Source: Adineta vaga
Taxonomy: Eukaryota; Rotifera
Assembly (NCBI GenBank): GCA_021613535.1
Contig: CP075495.1
Span: forward strand, 12,834,001-12,898,000
Direction of reading: 5' to 3'
DNA: 64,000 bases
The position numbers and the translations under genes are program-made. Of this stretch, positions 44,004-56,555 are shown piece by piece. The number at the start of each line of letters is the position of its first letter. Position 1 is the stretch's first letter. The notes under the pieces are model-generated. The model worked only from the letters and a program-made list of their open reading frames with translations. It had not been told where the DNA came from and did not search any database.

Positions 44004-44852
44004 AAATGGATCTATAAAGAATAAAAATACAGGTGTTTCTCAAGAGAATCTATAGTCTATTTTTATATGAGAAAAATCTTTTTTTTCCGAAACACTTGTA
44101 TATCTTACTACATTGGAGAGAAAAGATTCTAACAAGGTAAATGTCTCATGAGATAGATATGTAGACATAAAGAATTTTCTTCTTGTTTCTATTGGTCTAT
44201 AGAGACATATTACTTACCGTATGGATTCGACGGTTGAGAACAAAATTCGATTCCAGTAGCAGCACCGATTCGTCTTTGACGATTATTTGTGTCACGTCGA
44301 GCCACCGTTCAATAACTCCAAGATAAATTGTTTCGATATAGTTTTATTTTATATCGAATGTGTAATAATATCCAATAAATCTATTTCTATCTAAAATGGA
44401 CCAATAGGGATATGAAATAAAATAAATAAATAATAAACCATTGATATCTCTAATACATTTCACTCGAGGGAACTACTCATAGGTTTTCCTTGAAATTAGA
44501 TCTACATTGGTTCGTTTTCAAATCTTCAAATATCAATAACATCTATATTGATATTTGATCTAATTGATTAGAAATAGAGAAAAAAAAGAAAAATTCACCA
44601 ATAGAATTTCTAATCCAGTACCGTATGTTCTGTTTTATATATTCGTATGACATGTAATGTTATTTTGCTTCTTTCTTGATTCTCATCGAGAGACTTTGGG
44701 TACCAATGGGAGATTGAAGAATCGAGAGAACGACTGTGTATGAGTTCTCCTACGAGACCTTACGCGCCGTAGCAAAGAAGAAAGACAAGGGAATTTGTAA
44801 AATGAAACGATTAATCTGTTTTTCATCGTAGATCGCAAGAAGAGAAAGAGCC

Positions 44853-44886
44853 AGAGAGAGAGAGGGAGAGGGAGAGGGAGAGAGAA
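44853..44886. repeat. Polypurine GAGA/GGGAGA tract
   Basis: A run of GA and GGGAGA units upstream of the EBF 5' exon. GA-rich tracts can be promoter elements in animals or simply microsatellites; only the repeat itself is seen. Confidence 0.8.
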
Positions 44887-45680
44887 ACATAGAAAAAAGA
44901 CGAGCGCGTGAAAAGGTCAAAATGATGGAGAGAAAATCCTTTTTCTCATCGTTGTCGCCGTTTTTTTTCCTCTTCTTTTCCTAGTTAGAAACAAGTTATG
45001 TTTTCCTTCCTTCCTTTCTGTATCTTTTTTTGCGCTACGAGACGAGCCAATAAGAAAAAACGATAAAACACAAGCCAATTCCCGATTGGTGCCAAGAAAA
45101 TGATCATGATCAACATCCATACTTACGAGCAACTCATTTTTCATCGACAGGGCGTGCAAAGACCGACTTTTTGCTTGCTTCCTCATCTTTTGCAGATGAT
45201 GATATAAGGAGAAAACATCGGAATATAAGAGAGAGAGTACGTGTGATCGTTGTTCCACTCAATCAGACGCTTTTTCTTTTTCTTATATCTTTAGAGAAAT
45301 CAACTAGACAAGGGAATTCTTCTTACTACTTTTTAACGGCAAAAAAAAGAAAAAGGGGCGACTAAAAACCGACAATAGTCATTAATGTGTGCGTGTGTGT
45401 AAAAGAGCAAATCAACATATATGATTAGAATGAAAGAGCAAGAGCGCAGGCAAAGAAAAAAGGAGAGAGAGAGGGGAAAACCAGTGAATGTTTGATGAAT
45501 TTCAACGTTTATCGGAAAAGAAAAAGTCGTCTTCTCAAAAATGATTATGATACATACGTTATTTTCATGATACAGACAACATATATCGCAAATGATCATT
45601 TTTATGACTCCTCAGAGTCCTCCATAGGAGTTCGATTAATGTTCACATTTTGTACTGCACATGCTAGTTCTTATCTTTCT

Positions 45681-45708
45681 GTGTGTGTGTGTGTGTGTCT
45701 CTCTCTCT
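45681..45708. repeat. GT/CT compound microsatellite
   Basis: Alternating TG run followed directly by CT repeats in the EBF upstream region. Confidence 0.85.
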
Positions 45709-47756
45709 GTCTTGTTGAGAGATGAATAAGTAAAAAGACAAATCAATCGATGATATTAATGATAATTGTTTTTTCCCTTCTTTTTTTTCCAACGAATCCA
45801 ATTGTCAAAATAAAACAGTTGAACAGGTGTGGTGTTTCAATGTGAAAAAAAACCGTGCGTTGAATTCAATGACACATTTCCGTTTGATTACAGTTCTCTT
45901 CATTTTTTTCGGATATATTCATCAACAACATCAGAGAAAGATGAGTAAAACTTGTCAAAAGATTAGATGCGCCTGATCAGAATCAGTTGTTTCTTCTTCT
46001 CCTGCTTTTTCAGACTGTTTAAAAGATCAGTTTTAACTCAAATTTAAATTTATGCAGCAACAGTCACACCATTTATGAACGTAAGAAGATATGACAAGTG
46101 ATGAACGAAAGATTTCAATCAAGCACACAGCTCCACACATACATATTGCATCATGTTTCACTAAAATTTGATCGTATCGAAAATTTCCGTTCTAGTCAAT
46201 CAAGCAGATTGTATATGGCTATGAGTTCACTGTTTTTTTTTGCTTTTACATCTTTGAATTGAAAACAGTGAATCAAAACAAAAATTTTTTTAATACAAGA
46301 TGCAAAAAAAAATTTATTCATAGAAAATTCTTATTTCTCATGAAAAGAACAATGTAATTGATTGTTTTCGAGTGATCTCCATTGGTTTGTTTATGTATGA
46401 TGATGATAGATACTCAACAATATATATATCAAACTATCGGATTACATTAGTCACAGTATGAAGCTTTCTGCTTGTTCAATGTCCATACATATATTTAAAA
46501 GTTAATTTAAGAATAACATCAAGACCTCCGTTTGTTACATCATGGTGCACTTGTGATCTTCAAAGAAAGAAGATAGACCCCCTGTTTATGTTAACTACCT
46601 GCTTGAAACGAACGTTGTTGTCGTCAATGAGAAACAAGCAACTATCTATTTCTTTTCTGTCTCTGTCTAACAATATGCCGCCGACATCATCTAGCTTGAA
46701 ATAGACAATCATCATACGAAGCACCTTACACAATCGTAAACATTTATCTTGTCTTTCTGTAGACAATCGATTCCAGTAACATAAAGAATTAATGATGATT
46801 AGATTCTCTAGATGTTTTCTTTTATCTTGCTGTTTCGATTTCGATTTGAAACAAACAGCAACAAAAAGAACAAGAATCGATTAATAATTTATCTTCTTTT
46901 TATTTTGCGGTGACTTATCATATCATTCAAACGAATATCGATCTCCATCTGGTTACAAAATGAAAGAATATTTTGACAAATTACTCTTTCTTTTCATTCG
47001 TTCGAATGATAATTTGGCTTTGAATTATAATTGTTGATTATGTTGTAGTACAAGAATTTCATTACTCAAGACAATTGTCTGTTCTCCAAAGATTTGACGA
47101 TGTGAATAGGATATATAATTAAAATATTGAGGTTGATTCATCTGATTGTTCATTAATGAAAGTCATATATAGAATAAAATGTACATGAATTAAGATATTT
47201 TCTAAGTGTACGTGTTCATGATTGATTTTCTAATCATTAAAATGCTTTTGCTCTTTAATTTATTTTGTCACTTACTTGAGAAAATGGAAGTTTTCTTTTC
47301 TAATTATTATCATATCCTACTTATTCATGTCTTAACACGAATAATTCTCTTAAAATTATGACGTGACTTACGAGCATTTCTCTCCATCTACTTCAAATTA
47401 ACAATTTCTTTTTCGAGCTCCTCTACATTGGCAATGATCTATCAATCATCATTCTTCTATCGTTTGTTCGTTCGTTTTCTTTTTCTTTCTTTTACTTTCT
47501 TAGAACATATTTTCTTCTTGTTTTGCAAATATATAACATAATTTCATTACTCCTTTTTTTCTCCTTTTACATATTTCTTTTGCATTTCATCTTGAGGGTG
47601 TGACGATTACAAAGAACGACAATACATCTGTGTTGCTTTCAGCATCGTTCTCGTTCGAGAAAACAATAACTTAAGCAGTCCTGAAAAGTAACAAAAACAT
47701 ATTGAAATTTTGATTGTTCACATGTTTTATACGAGATTTTCATAAAAAAAAGCATC

Positions 47757-48894
47757 ATGCAAGACGTTACACCATCTCCTATCCTATTAGAACGAAATGG
47801 TCATGATTCGAAAATTACAGATGTTGATTATGGAATAGAATCAAGATCGCATACACTTGCAAATGGAAAATATCGACGCCTGTCGCGTCAAGAAGCCTTT
47901 CGTCAGACCAGTCATAAACAACATAAGAAGCCAGATCATCCACCATTAATACCTGATCATGAGAATAACTGGGAAGGATTGATGAAAGTAAAAATAAAAA
48001 TCATACTTTTTTTTATTTATTCTTACGAGACAAGTAATTTGCTTAGGATGTTCCAGATTTTGATGCTTTTGATATTCCTTTGAATATGTTTGTGAAAGAA
48101 AATTTTCCACGACCTGTAGTACGTGATATGAATTCTGTTGGACAACGACGAACTTCTGAATCACTTGATGTGAAAGAAAAAGATTCATTATCCGATGCTG
48201 AATTAGTAGAATATTTTGCAGAACGGTAGAGTATTATTTAAGTTTTTTGATAAGCATACATCAAAGATTGCTTTTTAGAATGCGTCAACTTCCACTGAGG
48301 TATGGTTTTAAAAGTCCTGAACGATTTAATATATTACAAAAAGCAATGTCTATGAATCATGACAAGGTATAGATGATATACTAAAATTTTCATAAAATTC
48401 TATTTGTTTTCTTCTCTCCTAGAATACTAATTCAAGACATAATCAATTTGGAAGACAGAATTTATATAAAAGTCTTTCTCCTACGGAATCGATTAAATCA
48501 GGGTAAAATTTTGTATTATTGATTTAGTTTCTAATGAATTGTTTATTTTTCTTCAATTACTTATAGAAGTAATTCTTTCAAATCAAAACATAAACGAAAA
48601 GTTATTCTTCCAGTAAGTTCTTTTATTTTAAAGAAAATAAGTTGCTTTTTTCAATGTTTGAAATTGTTAATTTAGAAAATTGATTCTACATCAGACCATC
48701 ACAAATATCAAACAAGTATGAATGGTCCAGTCATAACATCTTCATTTCGAAGTAATACCGAACGTTTTCCAAAGAAATTAGGAAAAAATATTCCTGGTCC
48801 GGGCATGTATGATAGAGTAATTGGCCTTCCCACTCAAAAACAAGTTGGTTCATATCTGTCACGTGGAATCTATTTCAATTCGAGCTTTTCATAA
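47757..48894 (+). CDS. Protein with a sperm-tail PG-rich (SHIPPO-like) motif
   Basis: Six exons join in frame to 280 residues: 47757-47987, 48047-48225, 48279-48366, 48423-48502, 48567-48612 and 48676-48894. The N-terminal two thirds is polar and basic with no domain I recognise (SRQEAFRQTSHKQHKKPDHP; DFDAFDIPLNMFVKENF). The C-terminus has one clear PG-rich repeat: SSFRSNTERFPKK followed by NIPGPGMYD, the pattern of STPG/SHIPPO proteins, many of which bind ciliary or flagellar microtubules. Only one good copy is visible, whereas family members usually have several, so assignment to a named gene is not possible. All introns are 45-65 nt with GT-AG ends. Role in cilia is inference from the motif. 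Confidence 0.7.
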
Positions 48895-49550
48895 ATCAAT
48901 TCACTAGCTTTTTGAGTATTTTTTGAATATTTCATCTCCTTATTTTCTTATTTGTATGTATGCATTTTCAACAACTAGTAACGAATGACGTTCATTGAAA
49001 ATAAAAGATTCATTTTGCAATTGTGCGATTTGTCATCGAACTAAATAAATAGTTGCCTATATAAACAATCGGATAGATGAAATATTTTAGGTGCGTTTTT
49101 TTGCTGACGTAATCGATCGAATGACACCGATCGTTTTAAATAAATATTCAGTAAAAAAGAATTCTTTCTTGTCAAAGTTCAAAATGAAAGTTTTTTTTTT
49201 ATTGATGTTTGACAGTGTAAAGAAAGAAACGACATAGGATTTCTTTTAATCAAGATGAAGTATTTAAAAAATAGGGTGTCGATCGGTTTTATAAGATGCT
49301 CATTAATAAAATGAGTGATTGTTTGTTCGTTATAATTGACTTTAGATTTTTTTCTCATATACTTCGCGGTAAATTCTAAAGTTCATCAATCTGAAACCTA
49401 TCGAAGATGTTTAAAAATAATTTATGCTATTAACATTACATCGTATTGAAGTAGAATTCTGATGTGAATTTTAAATGTACATTAATACATAATTGTAACA
49501 GAAAAAACCAAAATACTACACAAAAGAAAATAGGTAATTCGATATTTGCA
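48895..49550. other. Convergent 3' interval, STPG-like / CDK4/6-like
   Basis: About 650 bases, AT-rich. AATAAA at 49000-49005 suits the STPG-like transcript. No coding signal. Confidence 0.5.
49000..49005 (+). terminator. Candidate poly(A) signal of the STPG-like gene
   Basis: AATAAA about 106 nt after the stop codon on the coding strand. Confidence 0.4.
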
Positions 49551-51185
49551 TCATGGACTATCGTCCCACCATGAGACAATATCCATAGGTGATCGAGGTA
49601 CATCACCAGCAACACTACTTATATGACTATCTATTGTTAGCATATGTTGTCCATCATCAGGAGATGACCATGATTGATAATAATAACCAGTATCTGTTGG
49701 ATTATTTCTTGAACGAATATTGTCAACTCTTTGATCATCATCATTATGCATAGTAAAATCGTCATCAATAAATGCGTCAAGATTTGGTACAGCAGCTGTA
49801 GCTTCGGCAATATCCTCTGATGACCATGTTACAGTACATGAAGTATGATCATTTCGATGAAAAAAATTATGTTCTAGAGCTCGATTAGCTGTTGGACGAA
49901 GAGTTTGTTTGAATGAAAGTAGTGACTGCGAAGAAAATGAATTGCATAGTTCCATGCTTCATGTATAAATAGGCAATCAAAAGAAACTTACTCGAAGTAG
50001 ATCAAAAGCACAACTATCTGAAAAGCGAACAAGTCGTTCAAGGGTAATAATTGGTTGAGAATAATTTTCAAATGCTTGTCTTCCAATGGGAGACTCTTGT
50101 GGCCAATCATTGTCACTTGGTAAACCCATTAAACTAAAAGATTATGTGTAAATGACAATATTTCAATTTCAACGATATTCTATTATAATTGAAAATAAAA
50201 ACATATTACTTACAGAATAATACGACGTAATTGACGAGTTTCAGATTTTGCAGAAAACAATGGTCGACCTATTGCCATTTCACCAAGAATACATCCAACG
50301 CTCCACATATCAGCTGAAGTACAATATGGTGATGCAAGAAGGATTTCCGGTGCTCGATACCACATAGTTACGACCTAAATATCCAAAATATATCCTTACG
50401 AATTGAAAATTTCTAATCAATATTTTACCACAGTAGTAAACACTTTGTGTTCATGATATTCTCGAGCCAAACCAAAATCAGCTAATTTCAGTATACCTAT
50501 GAAAATAAATTTATTCGTTCAGAATCGAACAGTGTTTTTTTTCTTCAAACTAACCATTATTAGTAATAAGAATATTTTGTGGTTTGATATCACGATGGAA
50601 AATCGAGTGACTATGAAGAATTGACACAGCTGTTAATAATTGTTGCGTAAAATCCTAAATAGTATCACAAATCATCGATATCATAAGTCCTGTCGAGTAG
50701 AAAACAAAATACAAACTCGAATTTGATCAATATGTAAAGGATGATATAATTTAAGGTGACGTTCAAGATCTCGTTCCACATGTTCAAAAATAAAATAAAT
50801 ATTTTGACGATCAATACTTGATTGTTCACTAAATACTTCTTTCAATCTAAATAGATATAACTATAGACGAAATTTTCTAAAGTTAAATTTCTTCTTACCG
50901 AATTAAATTATCACTATCAACTTTTCCAAGTCTTTTTAACAGAGCAGCTTCACGAATTACAGAAGCTGGTAGACCTTCACGAGTACGCAACATACTCATC
51001 TTTTTGATAGCAACCGTTTCATTAGTTGTTGCATTTCGACTTTTAAATACACATCTACGAGAAGAAAAACAATTTTTAAGAACAACAGTTTCTTTCATCA
51101 AAAACTAGTCTTACCCATAAGCACCTTGTCCAATAATTTCTCCAAGTTCATAAACATCTGATTTAACAAGAAGGAATCTAGCCAT
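49551..51185 (-). CDS. Cyclin-dependent kinase, CDK4/6 type
   Basis: A Ser/Thr kinase of the CDK4/6 branch that drives G1 progression with D-type cyclins in animals. Exon 1 (51115-51185) gives [20 protein letters not shown] and the Gly loop GQGAYG; exon 2 (50899-51054) gives CVFKSRN, the AIKK lysine, and the C-helix [16 protein letters not shown]. Then [12 protein letters not shown] (the CDK4/6-style FEHV-DQDL), [13 protein letters not shown], and the T-loop [17 protein letters not shown], whose VVVT-x-WYRAPE form is characteristic of CDK4/6. [14 protein letters not shown] and [11 protein letters not shown] follow. The C-helix cyclin-binding motif is PASVIRE where mammals have PISTVRE or PLSTIRE. 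All catalytic residues are present. A C-terminal extension of about 100 residues, rich in Asp and Ser (ending SWWDDSP), is absent from human CDK4 and CDK6. Short introns. Confidence 0.9.
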
Positions 51186-51596
51186 AAAGATTCAAGTCAT
51201 ACATGCACAAACACACACACAGACACGCACGTTCAAACTGCCGGACACGAATTTTGTTTAACAACAGCAAGTGAAAGAATAGGATAATATCGATGAACTT
51301 TTGTTGAACGAAACAAAAATATGATGACGTATAGAATAAGAAAACACAATAGTGTGAAGCGAGGTGAACATTTCTCTTCTTCTCGGTCATTCGCTAAGAA
51401 ATCGATACACATACAACAAATAATAAATATACAATGCTCGTTCATCATTTGAATTTTCTTTCGAAAAATTATTCATATATTTGATCAGCCATGTCGCATT
51501 CTACAATATGTATTAACAAAATATTAATAACAAAAGTAACAAATTATATCTCAAAAACACCAAACTATATAGAAAAAAAGGAATGATTTCATAGTA
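51186..51596. other. Spacer between CDK4/6-like and GalNAc-transferase genes
   Basis: About 410 bases, AT-rich, including a CA-rich patch near 51207-51222. Presumably the CDK promoter and the transferase 3' UTR. No gene seen. Confidence 0.45.
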
Positions 51597-54160
51597 TTAT
51601 AAAAAATATGATTTCATATCTTTAAAAATTAATGTTTCATTGTAAGAAAAAAACGACCATTGTTGAGTTTTACTTGTTTGATTGCATCGTTCCATAAAAA
51701 TCTGTTTACTTTCTAGATCGCAATCTAAACATAAACGTGTTGATACATGAATAATATGAAAAGACTTGAAATCATAGGCAAAATGTTGATTGCCACGCAT
51801 TCCTATTTATAAATAATATTGATATAGAATATGAAGAAAGATACAATAAACTTGTATATTACCATGACAACTAAATAATACAATCGGTGTGCGTTTTTCT
51901 TGTTTAGGCACATCAAAACATACTTCACGTCCCATTGGTCGAATATCTTGACGCCAACTAAGTTCAAATTGCTAGACAAATCTCACTAAGAATATTTCAT
52001 TAAAATCAAAATAATATTTTACTTGTTCACCACTTCGATCACGATGATCTCTAAGACATTGATCAAGACCAAATGAAGCATGTTCACCTCCATATTTCGT
52101 ATCTATACAGAGAGGATTTGCCATACTTCGAATCTATATTAAATCATCGAATACAATCTATTTTAAAATCAATAATCTTCATTACTTCTCCTGTAGCATA
52201 GGGAGGTAATGGAACCGGTGGATAATATTGAGGTAAGTCAAATGCAACATGTTCCATAAACCTATAAAATTAAAAACAGCAGATAGATTACTATTATGCA
52301 AGAATATCATATTGAATTGAGTACCATTTGAATGGTTTACACTCTAATTTCTTTCGTAATGCAAGTTGTTTTTCAATATTTCCTGGATCTAAATTTCTAT
52401 ATATAGAAAAAATAGATAAAATGAACAGAAAATAAACAATGTTTTACTTCATATGTGGACTACGTTTATAAATATATTCTGCATATTCATCCATCCAAAC
52501 AGCAGCAACACGTTTATGATTCTAGAATGAAGGAAAAAAGATTCCAATATGTTGTTGATGCACCCTTCATCGACATGTTTACTTACTCTGGATAAAAAAT
52601 CACCGAAAGTATAACCACCATGTGGATTAAATTGCCGATAAATATGTCCCACTCGAGAACATGGAGCATCCAGTAAACGTCCACCACATTGCCAAATTTT
52701 AAATGAAAGTTCATATTGTTCACCACCCCAAATATCGAGACCTTCATCATAGCCACCTAATTCCCAGAACCATTTTTTACTTATAGCAAAAAGACCACCA
52801 GCCATAACAGGATTACTACAAAGAGTGATTTTCATACGAGAAATACTTGCTTTTCTTGTCAATCATCTTACTCAAATGGTTCTGATGGATTTTGTGACTG
52901 TGCCGGTAATAACGGTAATCGTTTATAAAACATATTCCAATCAAAAGCACCACGAGCTCCTAAAGATTGAGAATACCATGAGTGATTCGTAAATCGATCA
53001 TTTTATTTTTTTTCTAACCTTCATCCTGAGCAATATAAGCAAAATTTTCCCATTTAATAATATCAATAAATGGACAAACACTTGTTTTATAATTCAATGC
53101 AATTGGTTCAATCAATGGTGGTAACCAATTGATATTTACTTCGATATGTGAATCAAAGAAAATAATAACTTCACCTTTTGCTTCACGTGCACCTGCTATT
53201 CTTGCACGAACTAACCCTTCACGTTTTTTAAGACGAATAACGCGCGTCTTTTTCAAAGTTAAAAGACGTTCATCAAGAGCACCTTTCAATTCGTCTAAAC
53301 ATAAAACAATGAAATTTCTTAGTTTTATCTCATTGAATTAGTACCTTTACGGCTATCATCATCAACAAGTATGATTTCTGCTAAAAGTTGAGTAGGCGTA
53401 CGATTTAATATACTATGTATCATTCGAATTAATGTTGTTAAATGTTCATCATGAACAGGAACAACAATACTAACCTAAAGGAAAATATTCGAATTAATAG
53501 GAAATATAAATTCTCATATTGAATCATACTGTTGGTAATTCAGCGATATATAATCGTTTTTTACAACTAAAATAAAGTATTTTTAAAATATGAGATATAA
53601 TTATATGTAGGAATGAATTTTCTAAATACTCAGGATGACGAATATCTTTCAATGAACGATCTAATGAAATATTATTTGAAATAAATGCATTAAATCCATT
53701 TGCACGATAAAGTCGACTGAATTCTGCACTGCTCCGTTCTTGTGCACTAGGTTCTACACCAGCACCACCTTCACCTATGCCTAATCAATAAGGAAAGAAT
53801 ATTACCAAATAAATTCAAAGAAAAAAGTTAAGAAAAACTTACCTGTTCGAGCATTTTCACGAGCGATCAAATCATAATCATGCCAATCAATTTTTTTCAA
53901 TTGTTTCCCATCAATGTCATAGTTTCTTCTCGTACAGATTGAATATGTATTTTCTTTGTCATTATTTCATCAAGTAATAGTTTCTTTGCCGTCGTTGTTT
54001 TAAATAATATTTCCTTATTAAAAATATTTACATCTTTCTCAATTAAACGATTATCATCTTTTGTTAAATTATCTGCATAACCATTTAGAAAATAAATAAT
54101 TAATAAAATCGATACAATCGATATGAGTAATAACCGATTTCGACGAAATCGAATCGACAT
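51597..54160 (-). CDS. Polypeptide N-acetylgalactosaminyltransferase (GalNAc-T)
   Basis: Golgi type II membrane enzyme that starts mucin-type O-glycosylation. The ATG at 54160 opens a basic cytoplasmic tip and a signal anchor ([19 protein letters not shown]). The catalytic region shows IDWHDYD, the GT-A start ([20 protein letters not shown]), [31 protein letters not shown], then FFDSHIEVN with the metal-binding D-x-H. It continues with [40 protein letters not shown] and SRVGHIYR. The C-terminal ricin-like lectin part has [12 protein letters not shown] (QxW). About a dozen short introns. Two oddities: the usual WGGEN is WGGEQ here, and the first coding stretch runs into a stop (MTLMGNN, about 53897) while the downstream frame ([14 protein letters not shown]) is offset. 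A weak intron from about 54066 to 53971 could repair this; otherwise it is a frameshift. Subfamily not settled. Confidence 0.88.
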
Positions 54161-54221
54161 TATACATTAATTTATTTCATATCTGAAAACAGAATGTGTT
54201 CAATATCAAATCAAGATGTTG

Positions 54222-54227
54222 TTTATT
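54222..54227 (-). terminator. Candidate poly(A) signal of PIN4
   Basis: TTTATT on the plus strand (AATAAA on the coding strand) about 25 nt past the PIN4 stop and 62 nt before the GalNAc-transferase start, so the two genes are packed tightly. Confidence 0.4.
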
Positions 54228-54249
54228 TTGAAGAAAAAGAAACAGATGA

Positions 54250-54741
54250 TTATTTTTTGCCTTCAACCATAATAATATGATAGCCAAATTTTGTTTTAAC
54301 AAGAGATGATATCACAGGTTTAGCTAATGTGCTAACAGGTAGAGCAAAAGCTGCATCCTGAAATTCACCAACCATTGACCCACGTGTCATCCAACCAAGA
54401 TCACCCTAGATTGAGATTCGAACAGCTAGATCACTACTATAGTATCAATGAGATTATTTCTTACTCCATGTCGAGCTTTATCTTCGGAATAAGTTCGTGC
54501 AACTTCATCAAATTTCATACCACCATTGATTTTCTCTAAGGCTTCTAATACTTTGGATTGTTTTTCACACAGAATATGTCGAACCTTGAATAATAATTTT
54601 AATCGATATTTATAAATATTTTATTCATATATAAATATCTACTTTGACTGATGTACCACCTTTACTACCACCACCACCTGATGCCTCACCCGAATCACCA
54701 TCAGCAGATGCTCCTTTACTTTTACCCTTTTTTCCAGACAT
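54250..54741 (-). CDS. PIN4: PIN4 parvulin peptidyl-prolyl isomerase
   Basis: Small parvulin-type cis-trans prolyl isomerase (Par14/EPVH), linked in animals to ribosome biogenesis and chromatin, found in nucleus, cytosol and mitochondria. Three exons give roughly 125 residues. The N-terminus is basic and Gly/Ser-rich ([20 protein letters not shown]). The domain follows human PIN4 closely: [67 protein letters not shown], and the C-terminus [16 protein letters not shown]. Active-site His residues (VRHIL and FGYHII) and the Cys-to-Asp position typical of this branch (EVARTYSED) are visible. It lies 90 bases upstream of the GalNAc-transferase start on the same strand. Very high sequence agreement with the family; intact. 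Confidence 0.96.
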
Positions 54742-55598
54742 ATATTTTTATTGATATTGTCAAATCTTTCAAATTAATTTTACAATGACAGACAAAAAAT
54801 CAAAAAAAGTGCAGCATACAATAACGAGTGAAACGGATTTGTTCGTTTGACTAATCAATAAAAAAGAGTGTGTCAGAAAGAAAACATAAAATATGCGAAT
54901 GTTAGCGACATCCCATTTTTTAAAGTCATGATACAAAACGAAATATATGTTATACATTTAAACATCGAGATAACAATAAGAAACTCTTAGTCATCTCTCT
55001 CTCTTTCAATATTATTCGTATAAATAATCAATTTCAACTCGCTGATATTTATGTGCGTATATTCATTCAACAGTTGAAATGACTCTTGATATGATATACG
55101 ATTCTGTTCAAAGGAAAAAATGATTGATTCTTCATATATGCATTGATGATCATTGAATGAAATGAAATCGATTTCATTAAATTTCTCTTTCCATTTTTTG
55201 TTCTCAAGATGAACTAAAGTTAGAAAAAAAAAGATGAGAGTTGTTGAAATAATTATTTGCACAGACGCGTGTCCTTCATACTACTACACTCAATGTCATA
55301 TGTGTACATTCACATCAATGACTTCGAACTCATTTCGAAGACAAAACAGACCATTTCTATTGAACATTCTTTCTGATTAGACGACAGACAGAGACAACGT
55401 CAGTATTATACATATATAGAACGTTATCATTATCGTCTAGAACAGATGTATGTCTGTATATATACTCGCTGATATAATAATATGTAAGAAGATACTTTAA
55501 ATAACTATTACATATTCTTATGACGACTGTCATCGTATAACTATTAATCCATTCAAGCTAATATGTTAAATATCATTTTCTCTTTTCTTCTTCTTGAG

Positions 55599-55621
55599 TA
55601 TATATATATATATATATATAT
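55599..55621. repeat. TA dinucleotide microsatellite
   Basis: Uninterrupted alternating TA run of about 23 bases in the intergenic region. Confidence 0.9.
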
Positions 55622-56532
55622 GTACATGTATAACAACATATGATCAATCGAAATGATCTCAAAGAGAAAGAATGCTTTCTCACTATGCATAGATTTATAT
55701 ATATTCACATTGTTATGTGACAAATTGTATATTTATAGAAGTACAAGTTATTTGATGAGCACTATATTCGTATGACGACATTTTCGACAAGATCATTGTC
55801 ATTAAATATAAGTAAGTTATAAGTATGTTGTGATTTTATGACAATAAAATTGTAGTCATAAAAGGATTTCTTGTAGTAAAGATTTTTCATTTTAGTTTTC
55901 TTTTTCACTTATCAAATTTCAATGTATAATCTTTGAGAGTTTTTCATCAATGTAAGAGAATATCTATTATTCTCTTTCTGTTACCTTAACAATCGTTGTT
56001 CATATAATGCGGTCATTTTATTTTACTGAATCATACGCTTAATAGCAACAGCTTGAATTCCTATTCTGAATTTTTCTTTCTTCTTCTGTTCATTTTTGAT
56101 CTGTTGTCAGCCTGTAGGAGTTCTAGTTCGAAATAATTACTTTAAAGTACAAATAGCATCAGTGAATACAATGGGACATGATGTAATAATGCTTTTCTCT
56201 TTTTCTAGTTTGCATAAAAACAAAAAAGAGAAAAAAAGGAGTCGTCAGATTGACGTAGTTCGTTATTATCCGTGAGTATGCATACGAGATGTCATATGTA
56301 CAAGGGACATACATATAGAAAAGTATGTATTTGTAAACATCTTCACTAGATATTATATAATCATCATTGACTGATGTATAAGGAGTTGACCAAATGGTAC
56401 ATTGTATTCTCGTAATGTTGATGTGATCTTTTTATTTTAACTGAGACTGACAAGTCATAGTGTAGATTCAATGTTATAACGAAACATTCAATTCCTTTGA
56501 TGCCATTAACCACTCTCCAAGGTCTGTTGCAT

Positions 56533-56555
56533 TTCTCTCTCTCTCTCTCTCTCTC
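56533..56555. repeat. CT dinucleotide microsatellite
   Basis: Run of CT units of about 23 bases in the intergenic region. Confidence 0.85.

Larger units (their letters stand above)
44004..47756. other. Gene-poor interval upstream of EBF with a likely 5' exon
   Basis: About 3.7 kb. At about 44219-44305 (minus) lies an exon-like piece ending in a consensus GTAAGT donor; it joins in frame to the first EBF coding exon but lacks an ATG, so it may be 5' UTR. The rest holds a polypurine GAGA/GGGA tract (44853-44886), a GT then CT microsatellite (about 45681-45708) and long A/T runs. Short frames here are low-complexity. No other gene seen. Confidence 0.45.

Noticed and set aside
54987-55262. 91-codon minus-strand frame with a hydrophobic start, looking like a small secreted protein
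   Set aside because: The first codon is GTG, not ATG, no splice sites support an extension, and composition is low-complexity AT-rich.
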